A DNA stretch of 64,000 bases, taken from Scedosporium boydii. Its lineage: Eukaryota > Ascomycota > Sordariomycetes > Microascales > Microascaceae. Each line of letters begins with the position of its first letter. The first letter of the stretch is position 1. Position numbers and translations under genes: made by a program. Below the pieces are notes generated by a model that saw only the letters and a program-made list of their open reading frames with translations, did not search any database and was not told the origin of the DNA. The stretch lies in NCBI GenBank assembly GCA_002221725.1, contig NJFT01000054.1, positions 124,001 through 188,000 on the forward strand, given 5' to 3'. Shown piece after piece: positions 42,528-54,048 of this stretch.

Positions 42528-45527
42528 ATGTGGAATTTACTTGTTCGTTCCGTGGCTCTCTATTCCGTCTTCAGGGCAGCGGCTTGCATTCCATCCCGGC
42601 CTTCTTCACTTGCTGGCGACATTTTCCCGAGACAGGAAACAGAGGGCAATGAATTCGACCCTGGAGACCTTTCGTTCATTCGGAAGCTTGGGGCAATTGG
42701 GGACTCATACTCTGCAGGCATTGGCGCGGGAAACAGACTTGGAAGCACACTAGGCGGCATTTTCGATTCTCAAAGTGGTTAGTTACTGACCGCGACCTAT
42801 GTTTCGGAGATAATTCAGACTAATGTTGGCTCTTGGGCATATAGATTGGTCCTGCAGCCGGTACGATCACGCCTATCCGTACTTGATCAACAATGATCCC
42901 AGTCTCGGCAACCCAGCCAGCAGGGACTTTCAGTTTCTGTCCTGTTCCGGCGCCTTAGCCGACGACGTTCTCCAGAAACAAATTCCCCAACTCAAGCAAA
43001 ATCAGGACGTGATCTTGCTGTCAATAGGTATGAATTCCAAATGCCAAACGAACATCATACAAAGGAGGTGGTGCTGACATTTTCATGCTAGGCGGCAATG
43101 ATGTCGAACTTACCAACATCTTGAATCAGTGTATCTATCAGTGGGCTGTCGCTAACCAGGCACAGGCCTCTACCGCCAAGTTAGCAGCTCTTGACAAAGA
43201 TTGGGCGTGGGCCTCCAAGTGGGATTGGGACGCCATGGGGCGTGGCTGCGAGAAACAGCTGGAGCATACGCAGTCCATCATTGATAGCCCCGAGTTTAGC
43301 AGCAAGATAGACCGTGTCTTGGAAGAGGCAAAGAAGAAGCTCTCTTCAGAGTAAGTGCTAACTGCAAATGCGCTTCATCGTTTTATTTCACCGCACTTTA
43401 GGATCGCTCGAGACACTAACATGGCAACTCTCTAGTGGAGTCATCTACTACACCGGGTAGGCACACCACGTTCTCCCCTGACCGCCTTATCCCCTGTTTA
43501 GTAGGAGTGTTGGGTGCTAACGGCAGGCGAAAAACAAGCTATGCCAAATTTTGGTCGGAAGATATGTCGGCGGAGTGCGATCAAGTCACCTGGAGTACTT
43601 GGATATTTGTGAGTGCCTGACTTTCTATATTGGCATATACGTATATAATGCTAATGATAATTTTTCCACGTCTAAGAAATTGACCGACATGCTCCGGCCT
43701 GTGGAGAAATTGACCCAGGCCCGCCGCAGGAGGATGAATGAGCTTGTAGACGCCGTCAACTCCAAACTTGTTCGAGCTTCCCAGTCCTACTTCGTAGTAT
43801 CGGGGGACCCCGCAAACTAACTCTCCTCCAGTCTGATGCTGCGAAAAGAGCTGGCCCAAGAGTAAAGTTCGTGGATTATGACTCTTACGTAGGCAGGTTC
43901 CACGGCCGATACTGCGAAACGGGTGTGGACGAGTCCACCAAGGCGAGCAACACAAGGTGAGTGTAGAAATAGTGGATCTCTTTTCAAATTACCCAGAACA
44001 GGAGAACAGGGCTGATACCAAAAACCACTACAGACCTGGCCTCATGTTTTACGAGCTAAATACCTTCGATCCATTTGGCACCACACCTTGGAAGCGGAGT
44101 CCCGGCAGCGAGCTCCAGGGAACTTTCGGTGGCGACTTAGACATCATGGCACAAATTACTCTTCTTCTTGATCCAGATGCGACATTCGTCCATGAGGGCG
44201 CTATTCAGCCGGATGATACGCCCGCTGTCGTGCAGGCTGGGGTCGTGAACAACGCCCAGCTGTCGGATATCGAAATTCCAAACATTCTCCCCGATGGGTA
44301 AGAGAAATTAAATAAGTTTTCCTTGAGCGGGCAAAGCTGATCAAGACTGTTGCTCACAGATACGGCCGTGTTTTCCATCCACAAGTCCTCCTTCACCAGA
44401 TAATCGCTAACCTCATTATCACTGAATTGACTAGTGTAAATGCAGTCAGAAATGGGTTCCCGGAGATCCCCCTCCACTACAAGTTCACCTCATGTGCTAA
44501 TCCGGACCCCCAAGGTCCATTGGAGAAGAGCTCGCAGCCAGAATGCGACATGAACGGTGTTGTGAGCGGCTTTCCTGAAAACATCTTTCGAAACAGTGTC
44601 TACAATTCGTTCTGCGCCGAGGTCAGCAAGGATACCCGCAAATCAGTAGACTGGATTGTGGACAAGGAAGGGACCAGGGTCAATTCGGGGCAGAAACGGA
44701 GTCTTCGGATTTCGGGGCGGACTCCACCGCCATCAGCGGTAGGGCCGAATGCGTACAAAGACTATACCATCCAGCTCAAGTGGACTCCCAAGGAGGGTGC
44801 TGGGAGGTGTCCTGAGTCGTGCACTGATGCGCTCATGGGGATTGCGAACAGCGGATGTAAGTTTCCCGCCACCAGGCCCCGCACAGATGGAAATACTTTT
44901 GTCGCTGACTCGATTCCCAGGTGGTCATATTGGAGGCCAGTCTAACATCATGGTTGACAGGTCCAAGCATGACATTGGCTGTGGGACGTATGAAGTCGTC
45001 ATTAACATCCCAGGGAGCCATCCAACCGTTTGGCCCCGGAAATGTTACGAAACTGACGAATTTGGCCGGCATGAGGACGTGCATGAGAAGGATGTTGAGA
45101 GGGTGGCGGGGGTTTTCTGCGACGTCATTGACCACCAAGCCACGATGGGCCCAGGGGACAAGCCGATTACAAAAGTTGCCTACTCCAGCGGCGGTGGGGG
45201 CACTCTCTTCGATTGGCCTAACGAAGATGTTGGGAATGTTCAATCGAATCTGCTTTTCGAGGTGGGTTGGGACAACGACTGCCCGAATCCCGCGCCTGGA
45301 GAGAAGACAAATATCAGAGATCCCACTGGAGGCGCGCAATTGTGCAAAGATTTACTCTTCAACAACTACAAACGCTGTAAGTCCCCATTTGTCTGGAGAG
45401 GGTGGTGGTGGAGAGTAGGAAGAGAGACTGGTGCTAATGTAGTTGTTATACAGGTGTGAATGGAGGAACTGGAGGGTATATCACTGCCAACTGTCTAAGG
45501 TACAGTTTCAGGCCGTATATAAAGTAG
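42528..45527 (+). CDS. Large secreted SGNH/GDSL hydrolase with long C-terminal extension
   Basis: Eleven exons: 42528-42777, 42845-43027, 43092-43350, 43436-43456, 43539-43608, 43677-43769, 43832-43956, 44034-44297, 44360-44856, 44921-45376 and 45454-45527; 763 residues. All junctions keep frame and most introns (62-86 nt) hold CTAAC/CTAAT; the GTTCGA donor after 43769 is unusual, but the join gives a natural helix. A signal peptide and a KR-less pro-region precede the SGNH blocks: GDSYSAG at 58-64 with Ser60, then SCSGA, SIGGND across exons 2-3 and YYTGYAKFW across exons 4-5. The acid and His follow in DGYGRVFHP across exons 8-9. The C-terminal 300 residues are Cys-rich (GQSNIMVDRS, CEVVINIPG-like strands) with no known domain. 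Lipase/esterase activity outside the cell is likely. Confidence 0.8.
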
Positions 45528-46792
45528 TGATATAGCAGGAGAGATGATTATGGGGTAACTAGAGAAGAGACATGAGACAACTTCGATGAATAGCTTTGTA
45601 AACTCGGCTTCGTACATGTCTTAGAAAGTCCATTGTTAGGTCTTCGTGTCTCCGAACTGACGTGAACATGGCAAAAGATACTGCTGTCAACCTGTGCTAA
45701 TTTGATGAGGGGAAACCTCCATTCCAAGGCGAGCCCAAGAATTTCTACTTCGCCATACTCCCAGGAAGTCGTGGAGTGTCGACATGAACAGGGATAAAAT
45801 GATCGTTTGGCTGCCCTCCCAGCCCAGGCTCCCATCGCTCAGCAGTCTCGCTCGCACCGGGCCGCCACGGTGCCGTTCTCGCTCGGTCCAAGTAAGGCGG
45901 CAAGACAGAAGGAGCTCGTGGTCGGTAATATTAGCTTTCACAGTATTAGACGGTAGGGAGTCGACGGTGACCTGGAAGTGGGTGCGACGCCACTTCCTCA
46001 GCCCCCATAACCACCCGTCCATATTATTCAAACGTCGACAATGCTGGACCTACAAGAGGATTCAGAAAGGTTTTCAGCATACTATTCACGTCGCGAGGAG
46101 ACTGCCACCATAGCCTCTGAAAGCCTGGGATCCAAATATCCAGAATTGCCGTAAAGGTCAACGTTCGAAAAAAGTTGGACCATCAGGACGTGACTCCCAC
46201 GTTAGTTGTCCCGTCTAAGCCCATGCTGAGGATACATACCCGGAAGATGAAGATACTGTTTACGAAACCAAAGCGTTATAGCGTCTTAATAGGCGAAGAT
46301 TAGCATGAGACCAAAATTGTGCTTTTCACAGCAACAATCACCCAACGAGGGTGCATCAAATTGAGAAAACATAGCGGCCCCGCATCAGCCAGAATCTAGT
46401 AACTTTAATTTCTAATCGTCGGCTAAATATTCTATGGAAGATTCTTCCACCCCGCTTTTTATACAAGAACCCCGACCCACTCTGTAAACATAGATTGGGC
46501 CCTGTGATGGATAATTAATAGATGGTATGGGGGGAAGAGGAAGACGACCAATCACTCAGTCTCAGCTACTAGGATTGCCCACCCATGGATGCTCTTGGAT
46601 TTCGGTAGAAAGGAGATCTTTCCGCTAATGATATCATCTTATGAGTATCAGAGAAGGCCATTAACTCGGGAATTTTTGTTTGGGGATAATATATGGAAGG
46701 CGGCCCACGCTGTAATTTTCGAACGCCGAGACAGAATAGTAGACTCGTTGCCCCCTTTCTCCTTGGCATATCCAATCCTTTATCGCTGTTTG
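45528..46792. other. Intergenic region
   Basis: 3' flank of the SGNH gene and promoter region of the GH28 gene. Frames at 45548-45835, 45687-46031 and 45784-46113 overlap and have no recognised product. Confidence 0.45.
46421..46427 (+). promoter_or_regulatory. Possible XlnR-type site (GGCTAAA)
   Basis: GGCTAAA, the core recognised by the xylanolytic activator XlnR in aspergilli, lies about 370 bp upstream of the GH28 start. A heptamer occurs by chance often, so it is only suggestive. Confidence 0.25.
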
Positions 46793-48282
46793 ATGAGAGA
46801 CATCGTCATGAGACTCCTGGGCACGTTTCCACTCTTCGGGCTCCTTTGGGGAGCCGCGTTGGCTGACATGGTCAAGGACGGCAACACGTGTACTGTCACG
46901 CCGAAATCTGCCTTAAAGAAACGGCAATGGTCGCAAGATGCGCACTCAGGACGCTCTCTTCCTGAAGTTGTCGATATTCATTTTGAGCCACAGGCTCGGT
47001 ACCCTCGATCTGACCCTGCGCTTGGCATTCCGGAGAAGCGTGCGCCCCAGTTTCCCGGCTTCGGCGGTGGCGGCGGCGGCGGCGCACAACAACCAAGCGC
47101 TGACGATGACACGCCCGCCATACTCCAGGCTTTCAAAGAATGTGGACAGGATGGCCACATTATCCTTGAGGAAGGGGACTACATGATCCGTCAAATCATG
47201 GACACAAGCAATCTCCGCAACGTTTGGATCGACATCTACGGACGCCTGGAATGGAGCGGTGACAACATCCAGTACTGGCTGTCAAATTCGATCTCTGTTA
47301 CCTATGCTGGTCGGTCAACGGCGTGGAGAATGGGAGGCACTAACATAACCATGTTGGGCCATGGAAAGGCGTTGTTTTTTGGTAACGGGCAGATTTGGTA
47401 CGACCAAAATCGGAATCAGGGCAACCAGAACGGACGCCCAATCAGTTTGACGCTCTGGAACGCCAATGACGTGTGGATTGATGGGATAACCTGGCGGCAG
47501 AGCCAATTCTGGAATACCTTCATTGCGCACTCGAGCAATGTGACCATGACCAATATTGACATGAACTCCACGTCAGCAACTCAATGGTCGACGGTTAACA
47601 CTGATGGTACGAATACTTGGAATTCCAAAGATGTGTTTTTGCGGAACTGGGTGGTTACAGCGGGAGATGTACGTCTACATGGGCCAGGTCCTTTTGTCGC
47701 TTATTGATCGCTGACTATCTATTGAAGGATTGTATATCTGTTAAGGGCAACTCTAGCAACATCCATGCCGATAACATGACCTGTTACGAGTCTGGATGCA
47801 TGGTTGTCGGTAGCATGGGCAATCCGCCTTCTACGCCGGAATACGTTGAGAATGTCGTCTTCGAGAATGTGTACTGCCATCACTCTTCGAATGCGGCGTG
47901 GATCAAGACTTATCCGGGAACTGGCTACGTCCGAAACGTGACCTTCCGGAACATCGCCTTTGACGACATTAACCAACCCATCTACGTCTCACCTTGTATC
48001 TACACCGGTCAAAACTGTGATAGCAGCAGAATTCCCATTACCGATATAACCTGGCAGAATATCACCGGCACGGCGCGGTACAATATTGGCGCAGGAATGT
48101 ACTGCAGCAGGCCTTCCCCCTGCGAGAACTTCCATTTCGAGGATATCAACATTCGTCCTTTGAGTGGAACTGGTGACCTTAAATATCTTTGTGCTAATAT
48201 TAAGAACCAAGACACAATGGGATTGAAATGTACAGGGACATTGCCTTCAAATTGGCCCCAACAGCTCGACGGAAATCGATGA
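46793..48282 (+). CDS. GH28 family pectinase (exo-polygalacturonase / rhamnogalacturonan-acting type)
   Basis: Exons are 46793-47668 and 47728-48282; the 59-nt intron splits the catalytic Asp pair (TAGD|DCIS). The product is 476 residues; ATG 46808 is an alternative start, and the frame is open further upstream without a signal. A signal peptide (MRLLGTFPLFGLLWGAALA) is followed by KKR and EKR sites that Kex-type proteases could cut, and a glycine run near 84-91. The parallel beta-helix follows with VNTDG and D292-D293. The usual GHG is replaced by G315-C316-M317 and the RIK by WIK. Such changes are seen in exo-acting members like the rgx group rather than endo-polygalacturonases. Extracellular pectin breakdown is the likely role; exact linkage is uncertain. 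Confidence 0.85.
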
Positions 48283-49709
48283 AGGCGTAGGGTTTCAATG
48301 GCAGTTACTTCAAGTTTTCATTCACGGCTCTTTTCAAGGTCTGGGTGTTAGAATATGTATCAGTAGTTCTCAATAGACAGAGAGAACTCCTGCACTTAGG
48401 ATATCACTAGTGAGCGCAACAATATCCATATGCATGTTGACATCTCGATGCATAATCACAATGATTGAAAAACGCAGATCCGTGTCGCGCAGTCATCCGA
48501 GCCAAGGTGGGCACGATGACGGACGCATTCACCCAGCGGGATGCTTCTTTTCCTCTATCCTAAAGATCTTGAAGTTCTCATCGGTTACTTCGGGATGCTG
48601 CATTTCTGCATCGTATGCTCGACACTGTCTGGAGCAATACCGCCAATACCAAGTCCCCACTCCCCAAGACGCTATTAGGAGCAACCAATGCTTGCGTAAC
48701 CGCGAGTGACGGGAGCGTTGTGAGATCTACTCGCTTCAGTACCTAACAGTCAGCGGGGCCTCGTAAGTATCGAAGGCCGGAGGCTCGACATTTTCCCCAT
48801 AGCTTGCCATCTTGGCTTTCGTCTAAGAAGACGCAGTCATTAGTGGTGATGATACAGCGAGGGTTAGGTTTTCTCGAATAATGCAATCAACAAAAGCCTG
48901 CGCTATAGTATGCCTCCTGTCACCTGATCACGTTTGCTGAGTAAACGGGGAAATGCAATGAGATGATTGTGCGCTCCATTTGTTCTATGTTGTCTTCTGT
49001 CCCGGAATTATTCCAATATGGCGACCTCGGTAAACTTGACAGCAACCGTCACGCCTACCAATGCCAAGGTGCTACTCGCAGTTTTTGAGATGATTAGGTA
49101 GCATTTTCTAGCCATATCTTCAACGGGACACTTGACAAGAGTTTCTTCATCTGACAAGCCCGGGGTGGCAGTTCTTTGGCGTCCCGCGCCGATCCTAACA
49201 TCCCAAAGTTCCTCGGGTTGCGACTCTGTCAGCGAGTCACCTTCCCTTTCCGTTAGGTGGGGAGAGACTCGAAACAATGCCAACTCGACTCTCTTCGCTG
49301 CCCTGGGACTTTTTTCCTTCCTTTATCTTTTTCTTTTTCTTTGTTTCGCATGAGTCCTTTTGTTGCTGGCAGACTGGTCACACGATGGGTTGACTCTATG
49401 GCGTAAGGTGTCATTACAATCCCACCTACTACAATTAGTGACCTCCGCCGCAAGTGACGAGCTGTGATGGTTTCCTGCAAGGCGACCTGAGATGTGAAGT
49501 GGTCAGACCTTCCTGGTTTTGTCTGGACCACCGCTCTCTGTATGCATCATATGTTTGGCCTACGGCTTTGGTCTACGCGTACGATAGCTCAGGTTTCCAG
49601 ATATTTAATGAGCGTGAAATCGCATTCACTCAAGGACATTTCTTAGGATCATCCTTCTCTCAAGGTCTCCCAGAATCGTGTGCTTTGTTTCGCGTGAATA
49701 TCCTGAACA
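48283..49709. other. Intergenic region
   Basis: No gene supported. Frames at 48410-48709, 49008-49283 and 49253-49531 have no recognised product. The 49310-49345 stretch is T-rich. The right end is the promoter of the carboxypeptidase gene. Confidence 0.45.
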
Positions 49710-51375
49710 ATGAAGTATCTTGCCTGGTCGGCGGTATTTCTTCCCTTCGCCCTTGCTTCGGCTGTTCCAAGAGCAGATGCAGGTCCGAAGGTCGATTACA
49801 CTGGCTTCAAGGGCCTTCGTGTCAAGATTCCCCAGGGCCATAGCCATTTCGATGTCGAGAAGGACCTTGTCGGTCTCCTGACACATGTCGTCAACTTTGG
49901 GCACGGAGACTACCTCGATATTGTTGTGTCTCCAGAGAAAGTTGTATCTGTGAAGCAGCGTGTTGACGCCGAGGTTGTTGTCCACGACGTCGGAGCGGCT
50001 CTCGCAGAAGAGGGAGAACCTATTCGAGCATATGCCGGTTCGTGCCAACCTCTCTCGACTTTTGGCCTTTTTCTCCCTTTTGGGTGCGATACTTTAACCT
50101 TGGGCACCCAGTGAGTGCTAATGCTGTCTACAGTCCCATCGGAGTCGTGGTTCACCGGATATCACACCTACGCGGACCACTTGCAGTTTCTTAAGGATCT
50201 GCAGGGAGGATTTCCCCAGCAGTCTGAGCTCATCAGCATCGGAAACTCAGTGCAAAATCGCGCAATCTCGGGAATTCATATATGGGGAAGCGGTGGAAAG
50301 GGCAGCAAGCCCGCGGTGCTTTTCCACGGTACCGTACATGCGCGAGAATGGATTAGCACGATGGTATGTGTTAGCTGTCTTGAATTCCGCAGAGCCACAT
50401 AATGTTAATACGCAAGCAGACGGCCGAGTACATGGCGTGGCAGCTCTTGACTCTGTATAGCAATACGCCAGCCGTGCGAGCCCTGGTTGACAAGTACGAC
50501 TTCTACATTCTGCCCATCGTCAACCCAGATGGTAAGTTGGCCCATAGTTTCCTAGATAGCGTACCCATTTGGGGTCTTGAGAGTTCCTGTCAGCTCACTC
50601 AGAGTGATTGCAGGTTTCGTATATACGCAGACCAATGATCGATACTGGCGCAAGAATCGCCAAACAGTGAGTTCCAGCTCCTGTGTTGGGCGCGATATCA
50701 ACCGCAACTGGTCGTACAAGTGGGAGATTCCGGGTGGCGCTTCGACGAGCCCCTGCTCGGAGACCTACAAGGGCCAGTCTCCGGGAGATTCTCCTGAAGC
50801 ACGCGCTCTCATGCAGCATGTCGACAGCTTGCGCGACGGAAAAGGAATTAAGTTTTATATCGATTTCCATTCCTACGGGCAGTACATTCTCTGGCGTAAG
50901 TCATCCCTGCATTTCTGTTTCCCAGGCCTTTTACGCCCCTCAAACTTTGCCCCGCCCAGTCATACGCACATCTCTGTCTTATTTATGGGGTGTATGGCGT
51001 TTCGCGATCAGCCGTTTCCGGTCGTGCATGTGTGTTACTTGAGAGACCAGGCTAACCAGACGTCCAGCCTTCGGATATGACTGCTCCTTTGTCGCACCTG
51101 ATGACTCCGCCCACAATTCTCTTGCCTCCAAAGGTCGCACGGCTATTAGCAATGTATATGGCACGTCATACACCATCGGGAACTCATGCCGGGCCTTGTA
51201 TGCTACTACGGGCGACAGTGTCGACTATGTGCATGGCGTCGGTAACTCGACCTACAGCTATACCATCGAGCTTCGAGACACGGGACGATCTGGATTTGCT
51301 CTGCCGGCATCCCAGATCCAGCCCACGGTGAAGGAAACTTGGGCAGGTGTTATTGCAATGCTAACAAATGTTTAG
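49710..51375 (+). CDS. Secreted zinc carboxypeptidase, M14A family
   Basis: Five exons: 49710-50037, 50134-50363, 50420-50531, 50614-50895 and 51068-51375; introns of 96, 56, 82 and 172 nt; 419 residues. A signal peptide (MKYLAWSAVFLPFALASA) is followed by a pro-domain (about 20-110) and the peptidase domain starting at SWFTGYHTYADH. Zinc ligands appear as HGTVHAREW (H-x-x-E) with the third His in IDFHSYGQ. Substrate-binding blocks include NPDGFVYT across exons 3-4, RYWRKNR, and GRDINRNW. The catalytic Glu is in IELRDTGRSGF. Length and order match fungal metallocarboxypeptidase A (McpA), which trims C-terminal hydrophobic residues outside the cell. No damage is seen. Confidence 0.93.
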
Positions 51376-52680
51376 CAAGCGTTCAAATATTGACACCAGA
51401 ACCGTGGTCGCCTTAAACTTTAATGGATTGATCATTCTTAGGTGGTGGCTCACGAAGAGCGAATGAGGGCAATGACTGTGCCGAACATGAGAAGTTTCGT
51501 GGCAATAAAGTAGACATTAACAGATTGATATATACGATATTTTTTGGTGTTTTAACTCCATTCGCGGCATTGTTGGGATGGGCACATCCGAAATCTGTAA
51601 TGTTAGAAAGTTCCAGTGTGCATTGGCTCAGATGGGGTGCCCTGGAACTCATTTATCGATGTTACAGCCAACCCCACGCCATGCTGGCAGGAGAATGCGG
51701 CACCATATCATGATTGCAAAAGTTCTCGATCTTCTGCTACGAAATGGATAATCCCTGTTGCTGCATGGGACAGCCTGGCAACAACAATGCCCGCCAAAAA
51801 CGCTATAATAACTGGATCCCTTGTCCAGGACGAGGCGTACGCAAAGTCCGGAAATGCCGAGTAAGATATTATACATGAGAAAATCAATGAGAATCAAAGG
51901 AAACAAAATCTACTGAGAAGTTATTCGTCCTGGTACGAAGAACAGGTTTTGCGTCCTCGTCGTTCAGCGGCAGGACTGTTCGGCTCTTCACAGCCGAGGC
52001 TCTAGTTCTATCAAAGGCAGTGAGGAGCCTGCGAGTGAGGTGGAAGACGTTGTTGACAACATATTCTTCAGCTTTTGGCAAACCATGACATTCATTTGAA
52101 ATAATACATCATTTATATGACTCCAATTTTAGATGCCATTACGCTGTGAGGGGATATTCTTTGGAGTCTGCGGGAGAGCACTGAGGTAGACCTCAGGGGA
52201 TGCTTTTTATCGACGGAGACTCGGCAACCTCGTATCGCGTGGTCCTAAAAGCAAGGCCAAAACAAAGGCAACATGAGCTCATGTTACTGAGGCTTGGCCA
52301 GGAGGTCGAGCTAGGTAGACCGTAAGCTTCCTGCCGCACGTATTGACCTTTGAAACATGAGCTCCAAGGATGTCTCTGATTGCAGCCAGCCACCAAGACT
52401 ACCCTGTACTTTTTATCCTAACACTACTGGCAAGGCCCAATCATGGGCCATGCCATGCCTGGGCTGTGCGTTGCTTGGTAATAATCCTTCGATTCCTGCA
52501 GCGCCTCACCAGAGCGGAGGATCTCAAGTGTTTATTCCAATGGACATTGCGCTTCATGTCAACATTTCAATTTTTCTCCCAGCCGGAGCGAAGGCAGCGC
52601 CGGTGAGTCTGGCAACCACTGCAATCGTTCCTCAGTCCGTCGACCGAACAACCCATACGTGAACTGCACCTTTTGGCAAG
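51376..52680. other. Intergenic region
   Basis: Frames at 51413-51652, 51616-51864, 52193-52396 and 52357-52662 are short with no recognised product. The right end is the promoter of the GH16 gene. Confidence 0.45.
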
Positions 52681-53876
52681 ATGATTTTCAGGTCATGCCT
52701 TACCCTCCTTTCTCACGTTGTCGTCGTCTTCGCTATCTGCGAATGCGGATTCACCACTGAGTCCCGGGACGGAGAATACTCCCCGATCTTCACTGACGTG
52801 GTTGAAAATGACTTCCTTCGTCTCCCATCCTTAGACAGCACTGATGACTGGGCGGTCCAGGTGTTCAACAAGACTCGAGAAAGAGCCCGCGGAGACTTTG
52901 GGGAGATGTTTTCGAGAGACAATGTCTTGATTAACCCGCCTCCACGTGATAATCCTCCAGGCGAGAGTGACGACGTCGATAGCTCGAGCCGTGGATTACA
53001 GCTTGTTGTCAAAGCCAATGCTGTCGATGGCATGGTTCCTGTCGGTGAAATCGCTACGAAAAGGGGCGACATGTACTATGGCACGTTTCGAGCCAGTATT
53101 AAGTTGACACGCTATTCGGGTACCTGCACCGCGTTTTATTGGGTATGATCGAGAAGATTGAATTGGCCCTCTGCGAGCAGTCCATGAGGAAATGCTAAGA
53201 CGAACAATAGTACTTCAACGACTCTCAAGAAATCGACATGGAATTCCTCTCGAAAGAGTTCAACTTCGAAAACAATACATTTCCGGTTAACTTTGTGCTA
53301 CATTCGAAAGGAAGCGTAGCCGCAGGGTTTGACGCCGTCAAAGCTGGGACGTGGGCTCGCGTAAACCTTCCATTTGATCCTACCGAGGATTACCACGAGT
53401 ACCGTTTCGATTTCATTCCTGGTGCAGTAAACTTCTACGCCGAAGGGGTCAACATAGCAACCATGGACGGACCTGCTGTACCAACATCCTCGGGGCATAT
53501 TTTGCTTTCTCACTGGAGCAGCGGGAATCCAAAATGGTCGGGAGGCCCCCCTGAACAGGATGCCGCAGTTGCCATCCGATACTTCAAGGCCTATTTTAAC
53601 TCCTCCGATGCCGATCGACAGACCGAATGGAAGCGGCAGTGCCGGGATGCCAATGACCCTAATAATTTATGTCGTGTGCCTTCGGTTTTGGACGACCCGG
53701 GCGCCGCGGCGCATTTCTTCACCGCAACGACTACCACAAACGAGAAAAGCGGGGATGGAAATGTAGGATCCACGACTTCAATGCCCCTTGGATTCCTATC
53801 ATGGATGGTAGTTGTATGGGCAGGATTTTGGCATTCTTCTGTGATGAACTTGTGTGCGTCTAAATCGAGATTCTAA
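52681..53876 (+). CDS. GH16-family beta-glucanase/transglycosidase-like protein
   Basis: Exons are 52681-53142 and 53211-53876; the 68-nt phase-0 intron has GTATGA, ATGCTAA and AATAG. The product is 375 residues. The N-terminal hydrophobic stretch (about 5-22) is a likely signal peptide. The catalytic loop spans the splice: W|YFNDSQEIDMEF gives the E-x-D-x-E triad as Glu161, Asp163 and Glu165. It is followed by VNFVLHSKG and HEYRFDFIPGAVNFYAEG, the GH16 strand that shapes the cleft. The C terminus is Thr/Ser-rich and hydrophobic (WMVVVWAGFW), which may be a membrane or weak anchor signal. Members cut or remodel beta-1,3(4)-glucans; a role in cell wall or plant glucan is possible. The exact subfamily is uncertain. 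Confidence 0.85.
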
Positions 53877-54048
53877 CTCGGCCTCACTAGTTACGGAAGA
53901 GACAAATGATTTCCATCCACAATATAATATACACTTTAAGTCAAGGTCACATTCTTAACGAAAATTCGGTAGTGTCACACAAGCAGTCGACTGCTGCCCC
54001 TCATCTCCAACATTCGTACTATCCTCGCCTCTAGACCTGGGCCGATCC
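53877..54048. other. Short convergent spacer
   Basis: The GH16 gene and the dehydrogenase gene converge here with 172 bp between stops. Confidence 0.5.

Noticed and set aside
43794..43831. A 35-38-nt intron in the SGNH gene using GTAGTA or GTATCG
   Set aside because: Too short for a fungal intron; the GTTCGA donor at 43770 gives 62 nt and a better protein join.
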